NCBI RefSeq assembly: GCF_001431405.1 | Contig: NZ_LDJL01000007.1 | Span: 248,001 to 312,000 of the forward strand | Length of the DNA: 64,000 nt | Direction of reading: 5' to 3' | DNA from: Pseudoxanthomonas dokdonensis | GTDB taxonomy: Bacteria > Pseudomonadota > Gammaproteobacteria > Xanthomonadales > Xanthomonadaceae | The notes under the pieces: model-generated | What the model was told of the DNA's origin: nothing | The model's database searches: none | Seen by the model: only the letters and a program-made list of their open reading frames with translations | Position numbers and translations under genes: made by a program | Shown here: in pieces, positions 53,026 to 62,046 of the stretch | Position numbering within the stretch: position 1 is the first letter of the stretch | Layout: each line of letters starts with the position of its first letter

Positions 53026-53673
53026 TCACAGCCTCGGGCGCAACACCTGTTCGGTCACCGCGATGAAGTGGGAGACACTGCCGGCAAGCACGAACAGATG
53101 CCAGATGGCATGCGAATAGCGGATCGATTCGCGATGATAGAAATAAGTGCCCAGCGTGTAGAACAGGCCGCCGGCAATCAGCCAGCCCAGGGTCCAGCCA
53201 TCAAGTGATTGCAGCATCGGCTTGATCGCCACGATCACCAGCCAGCCCATGGCGATGTAGATGCCGGTCGACAACAGCGGGAAACGCCCGGTGTAGTAAA
53301 GCTTGAACACCACCCCGGCCAATGCCAGCGTCCAGATTGCCGCGAACAGGCCCCAGCCCCACGGGCCGCGCAAGGCAATCAGGGTGAACGGCGTGTAGGT
53401 ACCGGCGATCAACAGATAGATCGCGCAGTGATCGAAGATCTTCAGCCGCGCCTTGGCCACCGGGTGCTGGATGGCGTGGTACAGGGTGGAAGCGGTGTAC
53501 AACAACAACAGGCTGACCACGAAGACAATCGAAGCACCCAGTTGCCAGCCGTCGCCATACAGCGCCGCCAGCGTGATCAGCACCGCGCCGGCGGCGAGGG
53601 CGGCGACCGCGCCCAGTCCATGGGTCAGCGCGTTGGCGATTTCATCGCGGAGATCGGTTTGCATCTGCACCAT
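53026..53673 (-). CDS. Hemolysin III / PAQR family membrane protein
   Basis: The 215-residue protein has seven TM helices. PAQR features are EIANALTHGLGAVAALAAG (~8-26), the TASTLYHAIQH motif (~60-70) with Ser and His of the metal site, DHCAIYLLIAGTYTPF (~81-96), and the C-terminal HAIWHLFVLAGSVSHF (~186-201), which supplies two more His. The start is taken as ATG at 53673, with another at 53664. PAQR proteins are zinc-site membrane hydrolase-like proteins; in bacteria (YqfA) they affect membrane fluidity or energetics. Haemolytic activity is not implied. Confidence 0.93.
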   Translation of the reverse strand: MVQMQTDLRDEIANALTHGLGAVAALAAGAVLITLAALYGDGWQLGASIVFVVSLLLLYTASTLYHAIQHPVAKARLKIFDHCAIYLLIAGTYTPFTLIALRGPWGWGLFAAIWTLALAGVVFKLYYTGRFPLLSTGIYIAMGWLVIVAIKPMLQSLDGWTLGWLIAGGLFYTLGTYFYHRESIRYSHAIWHLFVLAGSVSHFIAVTEQVLRPRL

Positions 53674-53769
53674 CAATCGTGCGGTGGGGTCGCACGCAGG
53701 TTGCCACGGTACAGCATCGGCTGGTCCGCGACACACCGTTTACGTCGGGCGTCGCGGAAGATTTGCCGA

Positions 53770-55413
53770 TCAGGGCGTGTCGACCGCGTGCGCGTGTTCG
53801 CGGGTGGCCAGGAAGGTCACGTCCGGGGCCCGTTCCTGCGCCAGCTGCAGGTTGACCCGGGTCGGCGCCAGGTAGACCAGCTGGCCGGCGGCATCGACTG
53901 CCAGATGGGTCGCGTTCTTGTCGCGGAATTCCTCCAGCTTGCGCGGATTGTCGCAGCGTACCCAGCGCGCGGTAGTCACCCCGACCGGTTCGAAACTGGC
54001 GTCGACGCCGTATTCGTCCTTCAGGCGATAGGCGACCACGTCGAACTGCAGCACGCCGACCGCGCCCAGGATCAGGTCGTTGCTCATCAGCGGTTTGAAG
54101 AACTGGGTGGCGCCTTCTTCGCTGAGCTGGGCCAGGCCTTTCTGCAACTGCTTGAGCTTGAGCGGGTCGCGCAGGCGCGCACGCCGGAACAACTCCGGGG
54201 CGAAGTTGGGAATGCCGGTGAAACTGATCGCCTCGCCTTCGGTGAAGGTGTCGCCGATCGAAATGGTGCCGTGGTTGTGGATGCCGATGACATCGCCGGG
54301 ATAGGCCTCGGCGGCCAGCTCGCGGTCGCTGGCCATGAAGGTCAGCGCGTTGGCCAGCTTCATCTCCTTGCCGGTGCGGACGTGGAAGGTCTTCATACCG
54401 GCTTCGAAGCGGCCCGAGCATACGCGCATGAAGGCGACCCGGTCGCGATGCTGCGGGTCCATGTTGGCCTGGATCTTGAACACGAAGCCGGTCAGCTTGT
54501 TCTCGGTGGCCTGCACGGTGCGGGTGGTGGTGGCGCGATCCTGTGGCGAAGGCGCGTTGGCGGCAAAGAAATCGAGCAGCGGTTGCACGCCGAAATTGTT
54601 GACGCCCGAGCCGAAGAACACCGGCGTCTGCTGGCCGCTGCGGTAGGCCTGCAGATCGAACGGATGCGAGGCACCCTGGATCAGCTCCAGCTCGTCGCGC
54701 AGTTGCGCGAGCATTTCGGCGCCAATCTTGGCTTCCACGCCCGGCTCGTCCAGCGACTTGAAAATGGTCGAATCCTGGCGGGTGAAGTTGCGACCGGGCT
54801 CGTACAGATGCACTTCGCCGGTGATCAGATGGACCACGCCTTTCAGCCGCTGACCCATGCCGATTGGCCAGGTCACCGGCGCGCACTGGATGCCGAGCAC
54901 GGTTTCCACTTCATCCAGCAGATCAATTGGATCCTTGCCCTCGCGATCCAGCTTGTTGATGAAGGTCATGATCGGGGTGTCGCGCAGTCGGCAGACTTCC
55001 ATCAGCTTGATGGTCCGCTCTTCCACGCCCTTGGCCACATCGATCACCATCAATGCCGAATCGACCGCGGTCAGCACCCGGTAGGTGTCCTCGCCGAAGT
55101 CGGCGTGGCCGGGGGTGTCGAGCAGATTGATGATCTTGCCTTCGTACGGGAACTGCATTACCGAACTGGTGACCGAAATGCCGCGCTCCTTCTCCAGCGC
55201 CATCCAGTCGGAGGTAGCGTGGCGGGCGGCCTTGCGGCCCTTGACCGAGCCAGCCATCTGGATCGCACCGCCGAACAGCAGCAGTTTTTCGGTCAACGTG
55301 GTCTTGCCGGCGTCGGGGTGGGAAATGATCGCGAAGGTGCGGCGGCGCGCGGCTTCGCTGGCGACGGTGGAGGTACCGGCGGTGGCGGTCGGCGAGTGGG
55401 AAACGTCAGTCAT
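53770..55413 (-). CDS. prfC: Peptide chain release factor 3
   Basis: The 547-residue translational GTPase recycles RF1/RF2 after peptide release. GTP-binding motifs are [15 protein letters not shown] (G1), the [11 protein letters not shown] switch I (G2), [15 protein letters not shown] (G3) and FINKLDREG (G4). Start is ATG at 55413; an upstream in-frame start adds six residues. Domain 2 and RF3-specific C-terminal domain (from ~380) are complete. It is followed by no operon partner. Confidence 0.97.
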   Translation of the reverse strand: MTDVSHSPTATAGTSTVASEAARRRTFAIISHPDAGKTTLTEKLLLFGGAIQMAGSVKGRKAARHATSDWMALEKERGISVTSSVMQFPYEGKIINLLDTPGHADFGEDTYRVLTAVDSALMVIDVAKGVEERTIKLMEVCRLRDTPIMTFINKLDREGKDPIDLLDEVETVLGIQCAPVTWPIGMGQRLKGVVHLITGEVHLYEPGRNFTRQDSTIFKSLDEPGVEAKIGAEMLAQLRDELELIQGASHPFDLQAYRSGQQTPVFFGSGVNNFGVQPLLDFFAANAPSPQDRATTTRTVQATENKLTGFVFKIQANMDPQHRDRVAFMRVCSGRFEAGMKTFHVRTGKEMKLANALTFMASDRELAAEAYPGDVIGIHNHGTISIGDTFTEGEAISFTGIPNFAPELFRRARLRDPLKLKQLQKGLAQLSEEGATQFFKPLMSNDLILGAVGVLQFDVVAYRLKDEYGVDASFEPVGVTTARWVRCDNPRKLEEFRDKNATHLAVDAAGQLVYLAPTRVNLQLAQERAPDVTFLATREHAHAVDTP

Positions 55414-55530
55414 GGGGAACGGGCAGGCCAATGACGCCCGCGGGGGCGTGGATGATGTCGGGAAGCCGCCAATTATAGCCGTTGCCGGGCAGGTGGGCCC
55501 GGCTGGCTTACAAGCCGCCCGGGAGAGGGC

Positions 55531-56460
55531 TCAGGGTCGCGGGAACTGCAGTTGTCCCAGTGGCCCGAACATCCGGAACGGCACCGACACCAGGCGCATG
55601 CCGCGGTTGACCTGGACCACGAAATGCAGATGCGGCGCGGTGCTGAAACCGGTGTTGCCCGACAGCCCGATGCGCTGGCCCTTGCGCACGTACTGGCCGA
55701 CCCGCACCTGCACCCCCTCCGGCTTGAGATGGGCGTACACGGCCATGCTGCCGTCGCCGTGCAGGATGCGGATGAAATTGGCGCGGCCGCCGTATTTCTC
55801 CCGGTTCAGGCCGGCCTGGTCGTAATCGCCTTCGACCTGCATCACGATGCCGGCGCGCGCGGCCAGCACCGGAGTGCCGATCGGCACCGCGAAGTCCACC
55901 GCGTCGCGGTTCTGTTCGTCATTGTGGCTGAAACTGCCGCCCGGCCCTTGATCGACCCGTACCCGGCCGTAGTCGAACGGCAGCCGGTATTCGTAGTCTT
56001 CCGGCACCGCAACCGGATCGCCCGGCACACCATCCAGCAGCAGTTCGAAGTCGCCGCCGCGCAGCGGATCCTGCAGGCGCACCTGCGACACCACCACACT
56101 GCTGCGTGCCGGCACCGTGGCCTGGGCCGGCAGCAGCGGACTGGCGAGCACGTTGCGATCGGCCTGCTTGAAGTGCAGCAGGACCTCGACCGGGCCATAC
56201 ATCAGATTGTCGGCCCAGGCCTGGTACTGGCCATTGTGGTTTTCCAGGCGCAGCCGGATCAGCGCGCTGGGCGCGTTGCGGAAGTGGCGCACGTCGACCT
56301 CGGCATCGACCAGCGCATCGGCTGGCGGTGGCCGGTCGCCGTACTGGGTGTAGCCGCGCTTGTCCTTCCAGCTGTACAGGCGTGCGGCCCCGGCACCGCT
56401 GCTCGCCAGCAGCAGCAACAAGGCCAGGCCGATGCCTGCTAGCCGCGCTGCCAATCGCAC
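55531..56460 (-). CDS. M23 family peptidase (LytM-type), exported
   Basis: The 309-residue protein has a signal peptide ending near GAGA (~residue 25), a DUF4124-like opening (ARLYSWKDKRGYTQYGDRPP), a beta-rich middle part, and a C-terminal LytM domain: SHNDEQNRDAVDFAVPIGTPVLAARAG in outline (~180-206), HGDGSMAVYAHL (~233-244) and the catalytic HLHFVVQV (~283-290). All zinc ligand positions of M23 (His, Asp, His) appear to be present. The start is GTG at 56460, directly after the TGA of the upstream phytase-like gene (TGAGTG), so they form an operon. It likely cuts peptidoglycan cross-links. Confidence 0.9.
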   Translation of the reverse strand: MRLAARLAGIGLALLLLLASSGAGAARLYSWKDKRGYTQYGDRPPPADALVDAEVDVRHFRNAPSALIRLRLENHNGQYQAWADNLMYGPVEVLLHFKQADRNVLASPLLPAQATVPARSSVVVSQVRLQDPLRGGDFELLLDGVPGDPVAVPEDYEYRLPFDYGRVRVDQGPGGSFSHNDEQNRDAVDFAVPIGTPVLAARAGIVMQVEGDYDQAGLNREKYGGRANFIRILHGDGSMAVYAHLKPEGVQVRVGQYVRKGQRIGLSGNTGFSTAPHLHFVVQVNRGMRLVSVPFRMFGPLGQLQFPRP

Positions 56461-57555
56461 TCAGACACAACCATGGCCCAGATGCAGTGCCGCGCTGACC
56501 TTGCCCAGATCGAAGGCCGATACCGAACGGTCATCGTGCAGGGCGAACACCACCCCGGCCGGAAACCGCCGGCTGGGCGCGGCATGCAGCACTTCGCCGT
56601 CGGTATTGGCGGTGACCCGGCCGCTGAACACGCCGGCCGGTGCCAGCGTCTGCCGGTCGAACACCCGGAACAAGGTCGGTGCCACCTGATCGACGGCGAT
56701 CCAGTAACCGGCCTGCTGTTGACATTGCCACAGCGCCACGCCCTCGGCATCGGCGTCGAAGACCGGCAAACTGAAGCCGCGATAGCGCCCCTGCAGGGTG
56801 TAGTCGCGCAGGGTGGAGCCGACGCGGCGGTCTTCCTCGGCGATCAACAGGCGGTCATTGGCGGCATCGCCGGCAATGGATTCCACCATCCGCAAGGCAC
56901 CCTGCTCGGTGGTATCGCCAAACTGGCCGGCGAGGCGGGCGTGTACCGCGCCATCGCCATCGACGTCGATCAGGAAGCGTTTGACCCGTTGGTCCAGTTG
57001 CGGCAGCGGCGGCACCACGCCGGCGCGGAAGTCGGCCATGAAACTGTCGGTGACCAGCATCTCCAGCCGGCCCGGCGCCAGTGGCCGTAACCAGACGCCA
57101 TAGGGCAGCTGCAGGACGTCCGCGCCGATGATCGCCAGCGGCTGGAAATCCGGCAGCCGCAGCACCTGCACCCGGTGGTTGTCGCGTTCGACCACGAACA
57201 CCAGGTCGCCCTCGACGGCGATGCCATTGGGGCGCTCAAACTGGCCCAGGGCGCTGCCGCGTGCACCGACCGTGCGCAGGCGCGCGCCGGTTTCGCCGTC
57301 CAGCACCACCAGCCGATGGGTCGACTTGGCGGTGGCAATCACCCACAGGTCACCTCGTGGCGGGGCCCAGACCGCCAGCGAGTCCAGTTCATCCTCGGGC
57401 GAGGGGACCGATATCCACGACTCGTCTATCACCGCATCGACGTGGCTGAGCGGCTTGGGCGCGGGATTTCTTGAGTTGTGGGGTGGGGTGGCGCAGCCGC
57501 TCAGCAGGGTCCATCCCGACAGCAGCAGGGCAAGCAACATGGTGCGTTGGTTCAT
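56461..57555 (-). CDS. Phytase-like beta-propeller lipoprotein
   Basis: The 364-residue protein starts at ATG 57555, directly before a lipoprotein signal peptide with lipobox LLSGC (~residues 16-20); any upstream start would add a long tail that crosses the next promoter. The body has six-bladed-propeller features of the beta-propeller phytase type: LAVWAPPRGDLWVIATAKSTHRLVVLDGETG in outline (~43-72), RPNGIAVEGDLVFVVERDNHRVQVLRLPDF (~90-118), and ESIAGDAANDRLLIAEEDRRVGSTLRDY (~210-238). Such proteins release phosphate from phytate with Ca2+, or are close relatives without tested activity. The acidic calcium-site residues cannot be assigned with certainty. Confidence 0.8.
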   Translation of the reverse strand: MNQRTMLLALLLSGWTLLSGCATPPHNSRNPAPKPLSHVDAVIDESWISVPSPEDELDSLAVWAPPRGDLWVIATAKSTHRLVVLDGETGARLRTVGARGSALGQFERPNGIAVEGDLVFVVERDNHRVQVLRLPDFQPLAIIGADVLQLPYGVWLRPLAPGRLEMLVTDSFMADFRAGVVPPLPQLDQRVKRFLIDVDGDGAVHARLAGQFGDTTEQGALRMVESIAGDAANDRLLIAEEDRRVGSTLRDYTLQGRYRGFSLPVFDADAEGVALWQCQQQAGYWIAVDQVAPTLFRVFDRQTLAPAGVFSGRVTANTDGEVLHAAPSRRFPAGVVFALHDDRSVSAFDLGKVSAALHLGHGCV

Positions 57556-57606
57556 ATGTGAATTATGCGGGATTGGCATTGACAGCCGCATCACAAAAAA
57601 TCTGTA

Positions 57607-57628
57607 TCGCTTCATTCGAATAAAGCGA
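57607..57628. promoter_or_regulatory. 22-bp near-perfect palindrome before the metX promoter
   Basis: Twenty of 22 positions match their inverted partner: outer arms TCGCTT / AAGCGA around a central ATTCGAAT. It ends exactly at the first base before the -35 box TTGACA. This is a good position for a repressor or activator site; the protein is unknown. Confidence 0.55.
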
Positions 57629-57657
57629 TTGACATGCCTGCCGGCCGCTGGCAAAGT
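57629..57657 (+). promoter_or_regulatory. Promoter of the SAM riboswitch / metX operon
   Basis: A perfect -35 box TTGACA (57629-57634) is followed after 17 bp by a weak -10 box CAAAGT (57652-57657), just before the riboswitch. This placement fits transcription starting within or shortly before the aptamer. Confidence 0.5.
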
Positions 57658-57795
57658 GGCTCCACCATCGAGACCGGCAGAGGGACAGGCCCTTTGAAGC
57701 CGGGGCAGCCAGCGCAGCGCAAGCCGCGTAGTGGTGCCAAATCCTGCGGAGACCGGGCATCTGCCCCTTGCGTCTGCCGAAAGATGGTTCGATCC
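57655..57795 (+). ncRNA. SAM-I (S-box) riboswitch
   Basis: The leader has the ordered SAM-I elements: P1 arms ACCATC (57664-57669) and GATGGT (57783-57788), AGAGGGACAGGCCC (57680-57693) then TTTGAAGCC and GGGGCAGCC, the core GGTGCCAAATCCTGC (57733-57747), and the closing GAAAGATGG (57779-57787). This aptamer binds S-adenosylmethionine and shuts off downstream methionine genes. A hairpin CGAGCTT / AAGCTCG (around 57819-57837) follows without a T run, so translation control is possible. Boundaries are approximate. Confidence 0.9.
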
Positions 57796-57866
57796 GTGAG
57801 CGGTTTTCACGGCGGACGCGAGCTTCGCGAAAGCTCGATGGCTGATCCAACTTTCCGGATGACGCC

Positions 57867-58910
57867 ATGAATTTCGCCACCACCGCCCTCCATGCAGTTC
57901 CCGCTGATGCGACCGCCATCGAGGCATTGCTGCCTGACGACGTCGTCAGCGCGCAGTCGCTGCGCGGCGAATGGACCACTGATCTGTCGATGCGCCATGC
58001 CGGTGCCCGCCGGTTGCTGGTGCGCTACGAACTTCAAGGCCCGGCCGGTGCCCCGGTGGTGCTGGTTGCCGGCGGCATATCGGCGCACCGGCATCTCCGC
58101 GGCAACGACGCATTCCCGGAAAAAGGCTGGTTGAACGAACTGGTCGGCACGGGCCGCGCGCTGGACCCGGCCCAGCGCCGACTGCTGGCGATCGACTATC
58201 TGGGTGCCGACGGCCGCCTCGACGCCCCGATCGATACCGCTGACCAGGCCGATGCAATCGCCGGCCTGCTGCAGCATCTGGGTATTGGCCAGTTGCAGGC
58301 GTTCGTCGGCTATTCCTATGGCGCGCTGGTCGGCCTGCAGTTGGCGCTGCGTCATCCGCCCTGCCTGCAGCGTCTGGTCGCGGTCAGCGGCGCCCACCGT
58401 CCGCACCCGTTTGCCTCGGCCTGGCGTGCCCTGCAGCGCAAGGCAGTGACCCTGGGAGCGCTGCAATGCGCGGAAACCCAGGGGCTGTCACTGGCGCGCC
58501 AGTTCGCGATGCTGAGTTACCGCACCCCGGAAGAATTCGAAGAGCGCTTCGATGCGCCGCCGGAGATCATCAATGGCCGCGTTCGTTGCGCTGCCGAGGA
58601 TTATCTGGATGCGGCCGGCGCCCAGTATGTCGCCCGCACCCCGGTGACCGCCTATGTACGGCTGTCCGAATCGATCGACCTGCATCGCGTCGATGCCAGC
58701 CAGATCCGGGTACCGACCACGGTGGTGGCGGTCGAAGGCGACCGGTTGGTGCCGCTGAGCGACTCGGTCGCGCTGGTCGAAGCTCTTGGCACGCTCGGCA
58801 CCCTGCGCGTGCTGCGTTCGCCTTACGGCCACGACGCCTTTCTCAAAGAACCCGATCGCATCGACGCGATCCTTGTCACTGCCCTGCGCGGCAACGGAGC
58901 AAACCCATGA
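57867..58910 (+). CDS. metX: Homoserine O-acyltransferase (MetX family)
   Basis: The 347-residue alpha/beta-hydrolase-fold enzyme acylates homoserine (with acetyl- or succinyl-CoA) in the first step of methionine synthesis. The nucleophile elbow is GYSYG (S150), with D292 in EGDRLVP and H322 in YGHDAFLKE completing the triad. The oxyanion region is LVAGGISAHRHL (~66-77). It is shorter than classical MetX (~370-390), which fits the gammaproteobacterial branch; some members there prefer succinyl-CoA, so the acyl donor is left open. It is the first gene after a SAM-I riboswitch and overlaps metB by 4 bp. Confidence 0.9.
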   Translation: MNFATTALHAVPADATAIEALLPDDVVSAQSLRGEWTTDLSMRHAGARRLLVRYELQGPAGAPVVLVAGGISAHRHLRGNDAFPEKGWLNELVGTGRALDPAQRRLLAIDYLGADGRLDAPIDTADQADAIAGLLQHLGIGQLQAFVGYSYGALVGLQLALRHPPCLQRLVAVSGAHRPHPFASAWRALQRKAVTLGALQCAETQGLSLARQFAMLSYRTPEEFEERFDAPPEIINGRVRCAAEDYLDAAGAQYVARTPVTAYVRLSESIDLHRVDASQIRVPTTVVAVEGDRLVPLSDSVALVEALGTLGTLRVLRSPYGHDAFLKEPDRIDAILVTALRGNGANP

Positions 58911-60124
58911 GCCACCCCCACGTCCCCGATGCTGTCTGTCAGTCCGCCACAGCCGCGGTGCGTGCCGGCATCGACCGCGATATCGCCTATGGTGCGGTGA
59001 CCCCGCCGATCGTGCTTTCATCCAATTTCAGTTTCGAGAGCTTCGGCAACAAGCGCCAATACGACTACACCCGCAGCGGCAACCCGACCCGTGACCTGCT
59101 GGCCGAAGCGCTGGCGGATCTGGAAGGCGGCGCCGGCGCGGTGATCACCGCGACCGGCATGGGCGCGATCAACCTGGTGTTGAATGCGTTGCTGGCCCCA
59201 GGCCAACGCCTGGTCGTACCACACGACGCCTACGGCGGCAGCTGGCGCTTGTTCAATGCGTTGGCGAAGAAGGGCCACTTCGAACTGATTACCGCCGATT
59301 TGACCGACCCGCGCTCGCTGGCCGAGGCGCTGGCGCAGTCGCCGACGCTGGTGCTGATTGAAACGCCTTCCAATCCGCTGCTGCGGATCACCGATCTGCG
59401 CTTTGTCATCGAGGCCGCGCACAAGGCTGGCGCACAGGTGGTGGTGGACAATACCTTCCTGTCGCCGGCGCTGCAGAAGCCGATTGAATTCGGCGCCGAC
59501 TACGTCATCCACTCGACCACCAAGTACATCAACGGCCACAGCGACGTGGTCGGCGGTGCGGTAGTGGCGCGGGACCCGCAGGCTGCCGAGCAGTTGTGCT
59601 GGTGGGCCAATGCCCTGGGCCTGACCGGTTCGCCGTTCGACAGCTTCCTGACCCTGCGCGGCTTGCGCACCCTGGATGCGCGCCTGCGCGTACATCAGGA
59701 AAACACCAGCGCCATCGTTGATTTGCTGGCTGACCATCCGGCTGTGTCGGCGATCTATTACCCCGGCCTGGCCAGCCATCCCGGGCATTCGGTGGCGGCG
59801 CGCCAGCAAAAGGGCTTCGGTGCGATGCTGAGCCTGGAACTGCATGGCGGCGAAGCGGCAGTGCGCGCCTTCATCGATGGCCTGCGCTATTTCACCCTGG
59901 CCGAATCGCTGGGTGGTGTGGAAAGTCTGGTCGCCCATCCGGCAACGATGACTCACGCGGCGATGACCGCCGAGGCGCGTGCCAATGCCGGCATCAGTGA
60001 TGGCCTGCTGCGTCTGTCGATCGGTATCGAAGCAAGCGAAGACCTGCTGGCCGATATCGCCCAGGGTCTGGCCCGGGTGCAGCAGGTGCTGGCGGTGGGC
60101 AAACGCGAACTGGCCGACGCATGA
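58907..60124 (+). CDS. metB: Cystathionine gamma-synthase (PLP enzyme)
   Basis: The 405-residue enzyme joins O-acyl-homoserine and cysteine to cystathionine. The PLP-binding Lys is K206 in HSTTKYINGHSD. Other family motifs are YTRSGNPTRDLL (~54-65), TATGMGAINLV (~81-91), PHDAYGGSWRLF (~105-116), ETPSNPLLRITD (~152-163), DNTFLSPALQKPIE (~181-194) and ESLGGVESLVAHPATMTHA near the end. The start is ATG at 58907 overlapping metX; the frame stays open far upstream but that part is antisense-like shadow of metX. It overlaps hom by 4 bp. O-acylhomoserine sulfhydrylase activity cannot be excluded by sequence alone. Confidence 0.93.
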   Translation: MSHPHVPDAVCQSATAAVRAGIDRDIAYGAVTPPIVLSSNFSFESFGNKRQYDYTRSGNPTRDLLAEALADLEGGAGAVITATGMGAINLVLNALLAPGQRLVVPHDAYGGSWRLFNALAKKGHFELITADLTDPRSLAEALAQSPTLVLIETPSNPLLRITDLRFVIEAAHKAGAQVVVDNTFLSPALQKPIEFGADYVIHSTTKYINGHSDVVGGAVVARDPQAAEQLCWWANALGLTGSPFDSFLTLRGLRTLDARLRVHQENTSAIVDLLADHPAVSAIYYPGLASHPGHSVAARQQKGFGAMLSLELHGGEAAVRAFIDGLRYFTLAESLGGVESLVAHPATMTHAAMTAEARANAGISDGLLRLSIGIEASEDLLADIAQGLARVQQVLAVGKRELADA

Positions 60125-61206
60125 GTGCGGTCGTACGCCTGGCTGACAATCCGGGCAGCAGCACCAGTGCCCGCATCGCCTTGCTCGGGACCGGTGTGGT
60201 CGGCAGTGCCTTCATCGATCGCTACCTGCGCCTGCTCGACAACGGCATCCGCCTGCCCGGCATCGCCTGGCTGGCCAACTCGCGGGCACTGCAGCCGGTT
60301 GAGGGCGACGTGGCGCAGGCCTTGCGTGAGGCCAATGCGGCACCGCGACTGGACTCGCCGGGGTTACCGCACTGGGCGCAGAATGAAAGCCTGCGTGCCG
60401 GTGACACCGTCATCGATGCCACCGCCAGTGATGTGGTCGCTGACTGGCACGCGCAGTGGCTGGCGCGGGGTATCCATGTGGTCACCGCCAACAAGCTGGG
60501 CAATGGCAGCAGCTGGCTGCGCGCGCAGGACATCCAGCAGCAGGCCGATGCCGGCCAGTCCCGTTACGGTGACAGCGCTACCGTCGGCGCCGGTTTGCCA
60601 TTGCTGCGCAGCATCCGCGCGCTGGTCGCTGGCGGTGATCGCATTCATGCGGTTGAAGGCGTGTTGTCCGGATCGCTGGCATGGCTGTTCAATCATTACG
60701 ACGGCCGCCGACCGTTCTCCGAACTGGTCCGTGAGGCCAGCCAGGCTGGCTATACCGAGCCGGATCCGCGCATTGATCTGTCCGGCGAGGACGTGCGCCG
60801 CAAATTGTTGATACTGGCCCGCGCCGCCGGCCTGCCGTTGCAGTCGCATGAGGTGCGGGTGAAGTCACTGGTACCAGACGCGCTGGCCAGTCTGCCGCTG
60901 GCGCAGGTCGACACCGCGCTGGGACAACTCGATGCGCCCATCGCCGAACTCTGGCAACGCGCCGCCCGCGAAGGCGGGCAGCTGCGCTTTGTCGGTCGCT
61001 TCGATGCCCACGGCGCCAGCGTTGGCGTGCGCGTGCTGCCGGCCGGACATGCACTGTGCGGTGGCAGCGGCACCGACAACCGGGTCGCCATCAGCAGTGA
61101 TCGCTATCTGCAACAGCCCTTGCTGGTGCAGGGACCGGGAGCCGGCGCCGGGGTCACGGCCGCGGCGCTGCTTGATGATGTGATCGCCATCACGCAACGG
61201 GCCTGA
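60121..61206 (+). CDS. hom: Homoserine dehydrogenase
   Basis: The 361-residue enzyme reduces aspartate semialdehyde to homoserine with NAD(P)H. The Rossmann motif is ALLGTGVVGSAF (~residues 19-30). Catalytic-domain motifs include TANKLGNG (~121-128), YGDSATVGAGLPLLRSIRAL (~149-168), VEGVLSGSLAWLFNHYD (~180-196) and the Y-x-E-P-D-P-R-x-D-L-S-G-x-D-x-x-R-K region (YTEPDPRIDLSGEDVRRK, ~213-230). There is no fused aspartate kinase or ACT domain, so it lacks the usual feedback site and is controlled by the SAM riboswitch at operon level instead. It overlaps metB by 4 bp. Confidence 0.95.
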   Translation: MSAVVRLADNPGSSTSARIALLGTGVVGSAFIDRYLRLLDNGIRLPGIAWLANSRALQPVEGDVAQALREANAAPRLDSPGLPHWAQNESLRAGDTVIDATASDVVADWHAQWLARGIHVVTANKLGNGSSWLRAQDIQQQADAGQSRYGDSATVGAGLPLLRSIRALVAGGDRIHAVEGVLSGSLAWLFNHYDGRRPFSELVREASQAGYTEPDPRIDLSGEDVRRKLLILARAAGLPLQSHEVRVKSLVPDALASLPLAQVDTALGQLDAPIAELWQRAAREGGQLRFVGRFDAHGASVGVRVLPAGHALCGGSGTDNRVAISSDRYLQQPLLVQGPGAGAGVTAAALLDDVIAITQRA

Positions 61207-61329
61207 GCAAATCGACTGCGGATCCTGCGTGCCTGAAAATCGTCAACCGCGCATTGGTGCAGTCGTTCACGGTTGCACCGATGCAGGGATGAACTAGGCT
61301 AACGCTCTCTGCAACCACATCGACTGTCC

Positions 61330-62046
61330 ATGAATCCATCCGCCGACCCGGGCGAAGACAACCTGCGCGTGGCACTGCTGGAAGACGACCTGTTGCTGCG
61401 TGATCGGGTGCTGTTGCCCGGCCTGCGCAACTACGGTTTCGTCGTAGACGGCATGGAGTTCGCGGCCGAGTTGTGGGAAGCATTGCCCAGGCGCGGCTAT
61501 CGCATCGTGGTGCTGGATGTCGGTCTGCCCGATGCTGATGGTTTCAGTGTTGCCCGCCAGCTGCGCGGCATGGATCCGGGCATGGGCATCATCATGTTGA
61601 CCGCGCGCGATCAGGTGCCCGACCAGGTGCGTGGCCTGAGCCAGGGGGCGGATGCCTACCTGACCAAGCCGGTGCAGGTGGAGCTGCTGGCCGCCAACCT
61701 GCACAGCCTGGCGCGCAGGATCAGCCACGCCGCCGCCAGCGACGGCAATGGCCAATGGCAGCTTGACGCCAACGACTGGTGCCTGCGCTCGCCGCAGCGG
61801 CACTCGGTGCCACTGACCCGGACCGAGCGCAAGGTGATGGCGCGGATGCTGGCAACGCCAGGCGTCAGTGTTTCCCGCGAAGAGCTGGTAGCCGAGCTGA
61901 CCGATGACGTACACGATTTCGACATGCATCGGCTGGAATCGATTTTCTACCGCTTGCGGCGCAAGGTCGAAGCGACCTGTGGCGAAGCATTGCCGATCAC
62001 CGCGGTCCACGGCGAAGGTTACGTCATGACGCCGGCAGTGCACTGA
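61330..62046 (+). CDS. OmpR/PhoB-type response regulator
   Basis: The 238-residue regulator has a receiver domain (~residues 12-125) with acidic pocket E18/D19/D20, phospho-acceptor D63 in VVLDVGLPDADG, T91 and K113 (YLTKP). The C-terminal winged helix (~140-235) ends in HRLESIFYRLRRKVEATCGEALPITAVHGEGYVM in outline, the OmpR-type recognition helix and wing. Its 3' end overlaps that of the histidine kinase gene on the other strand by 23 bp, and the two most likely form a pair. The input signal is not known. Confidence 0.93.
   Translation: MNPSADPGEDNLRVALLEDDLLLRDRVLLPGLRNYGFVVDGMEFAAELWEALPRRGYRIVVLDVGLPDADGFSVARQLRGMDPGMGIIMLTARDQVPDQVRGLSQGADAYLTKPVQVELLAANLHSLARRISHAAASDGNGQWQLDANDWCLRSPQRHSVPLTRTERKVMARMLATPGVSVSREELVAELTDDVHDFDMHRLESIFYRLRRKVEATCGEALPITAVHGEGYVMTPAVH

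Noticed and set aside
53209-55434. A 741-codon open frame antisense to prfC
   Set aside because: It mirrors the codon structure of a clear RF3 gene in high-GC DNA, has no family motif, and reads as low-complexity Gln/Gly/Arg-rich sequence.
58466-58906. N-terminal extension of metB by 147 codons
   Set aside because: The extension lies fully inside metX in another frame, is Arg/Pro-rich and matches nothing; the overlap start at 58907 is standard for this operon.
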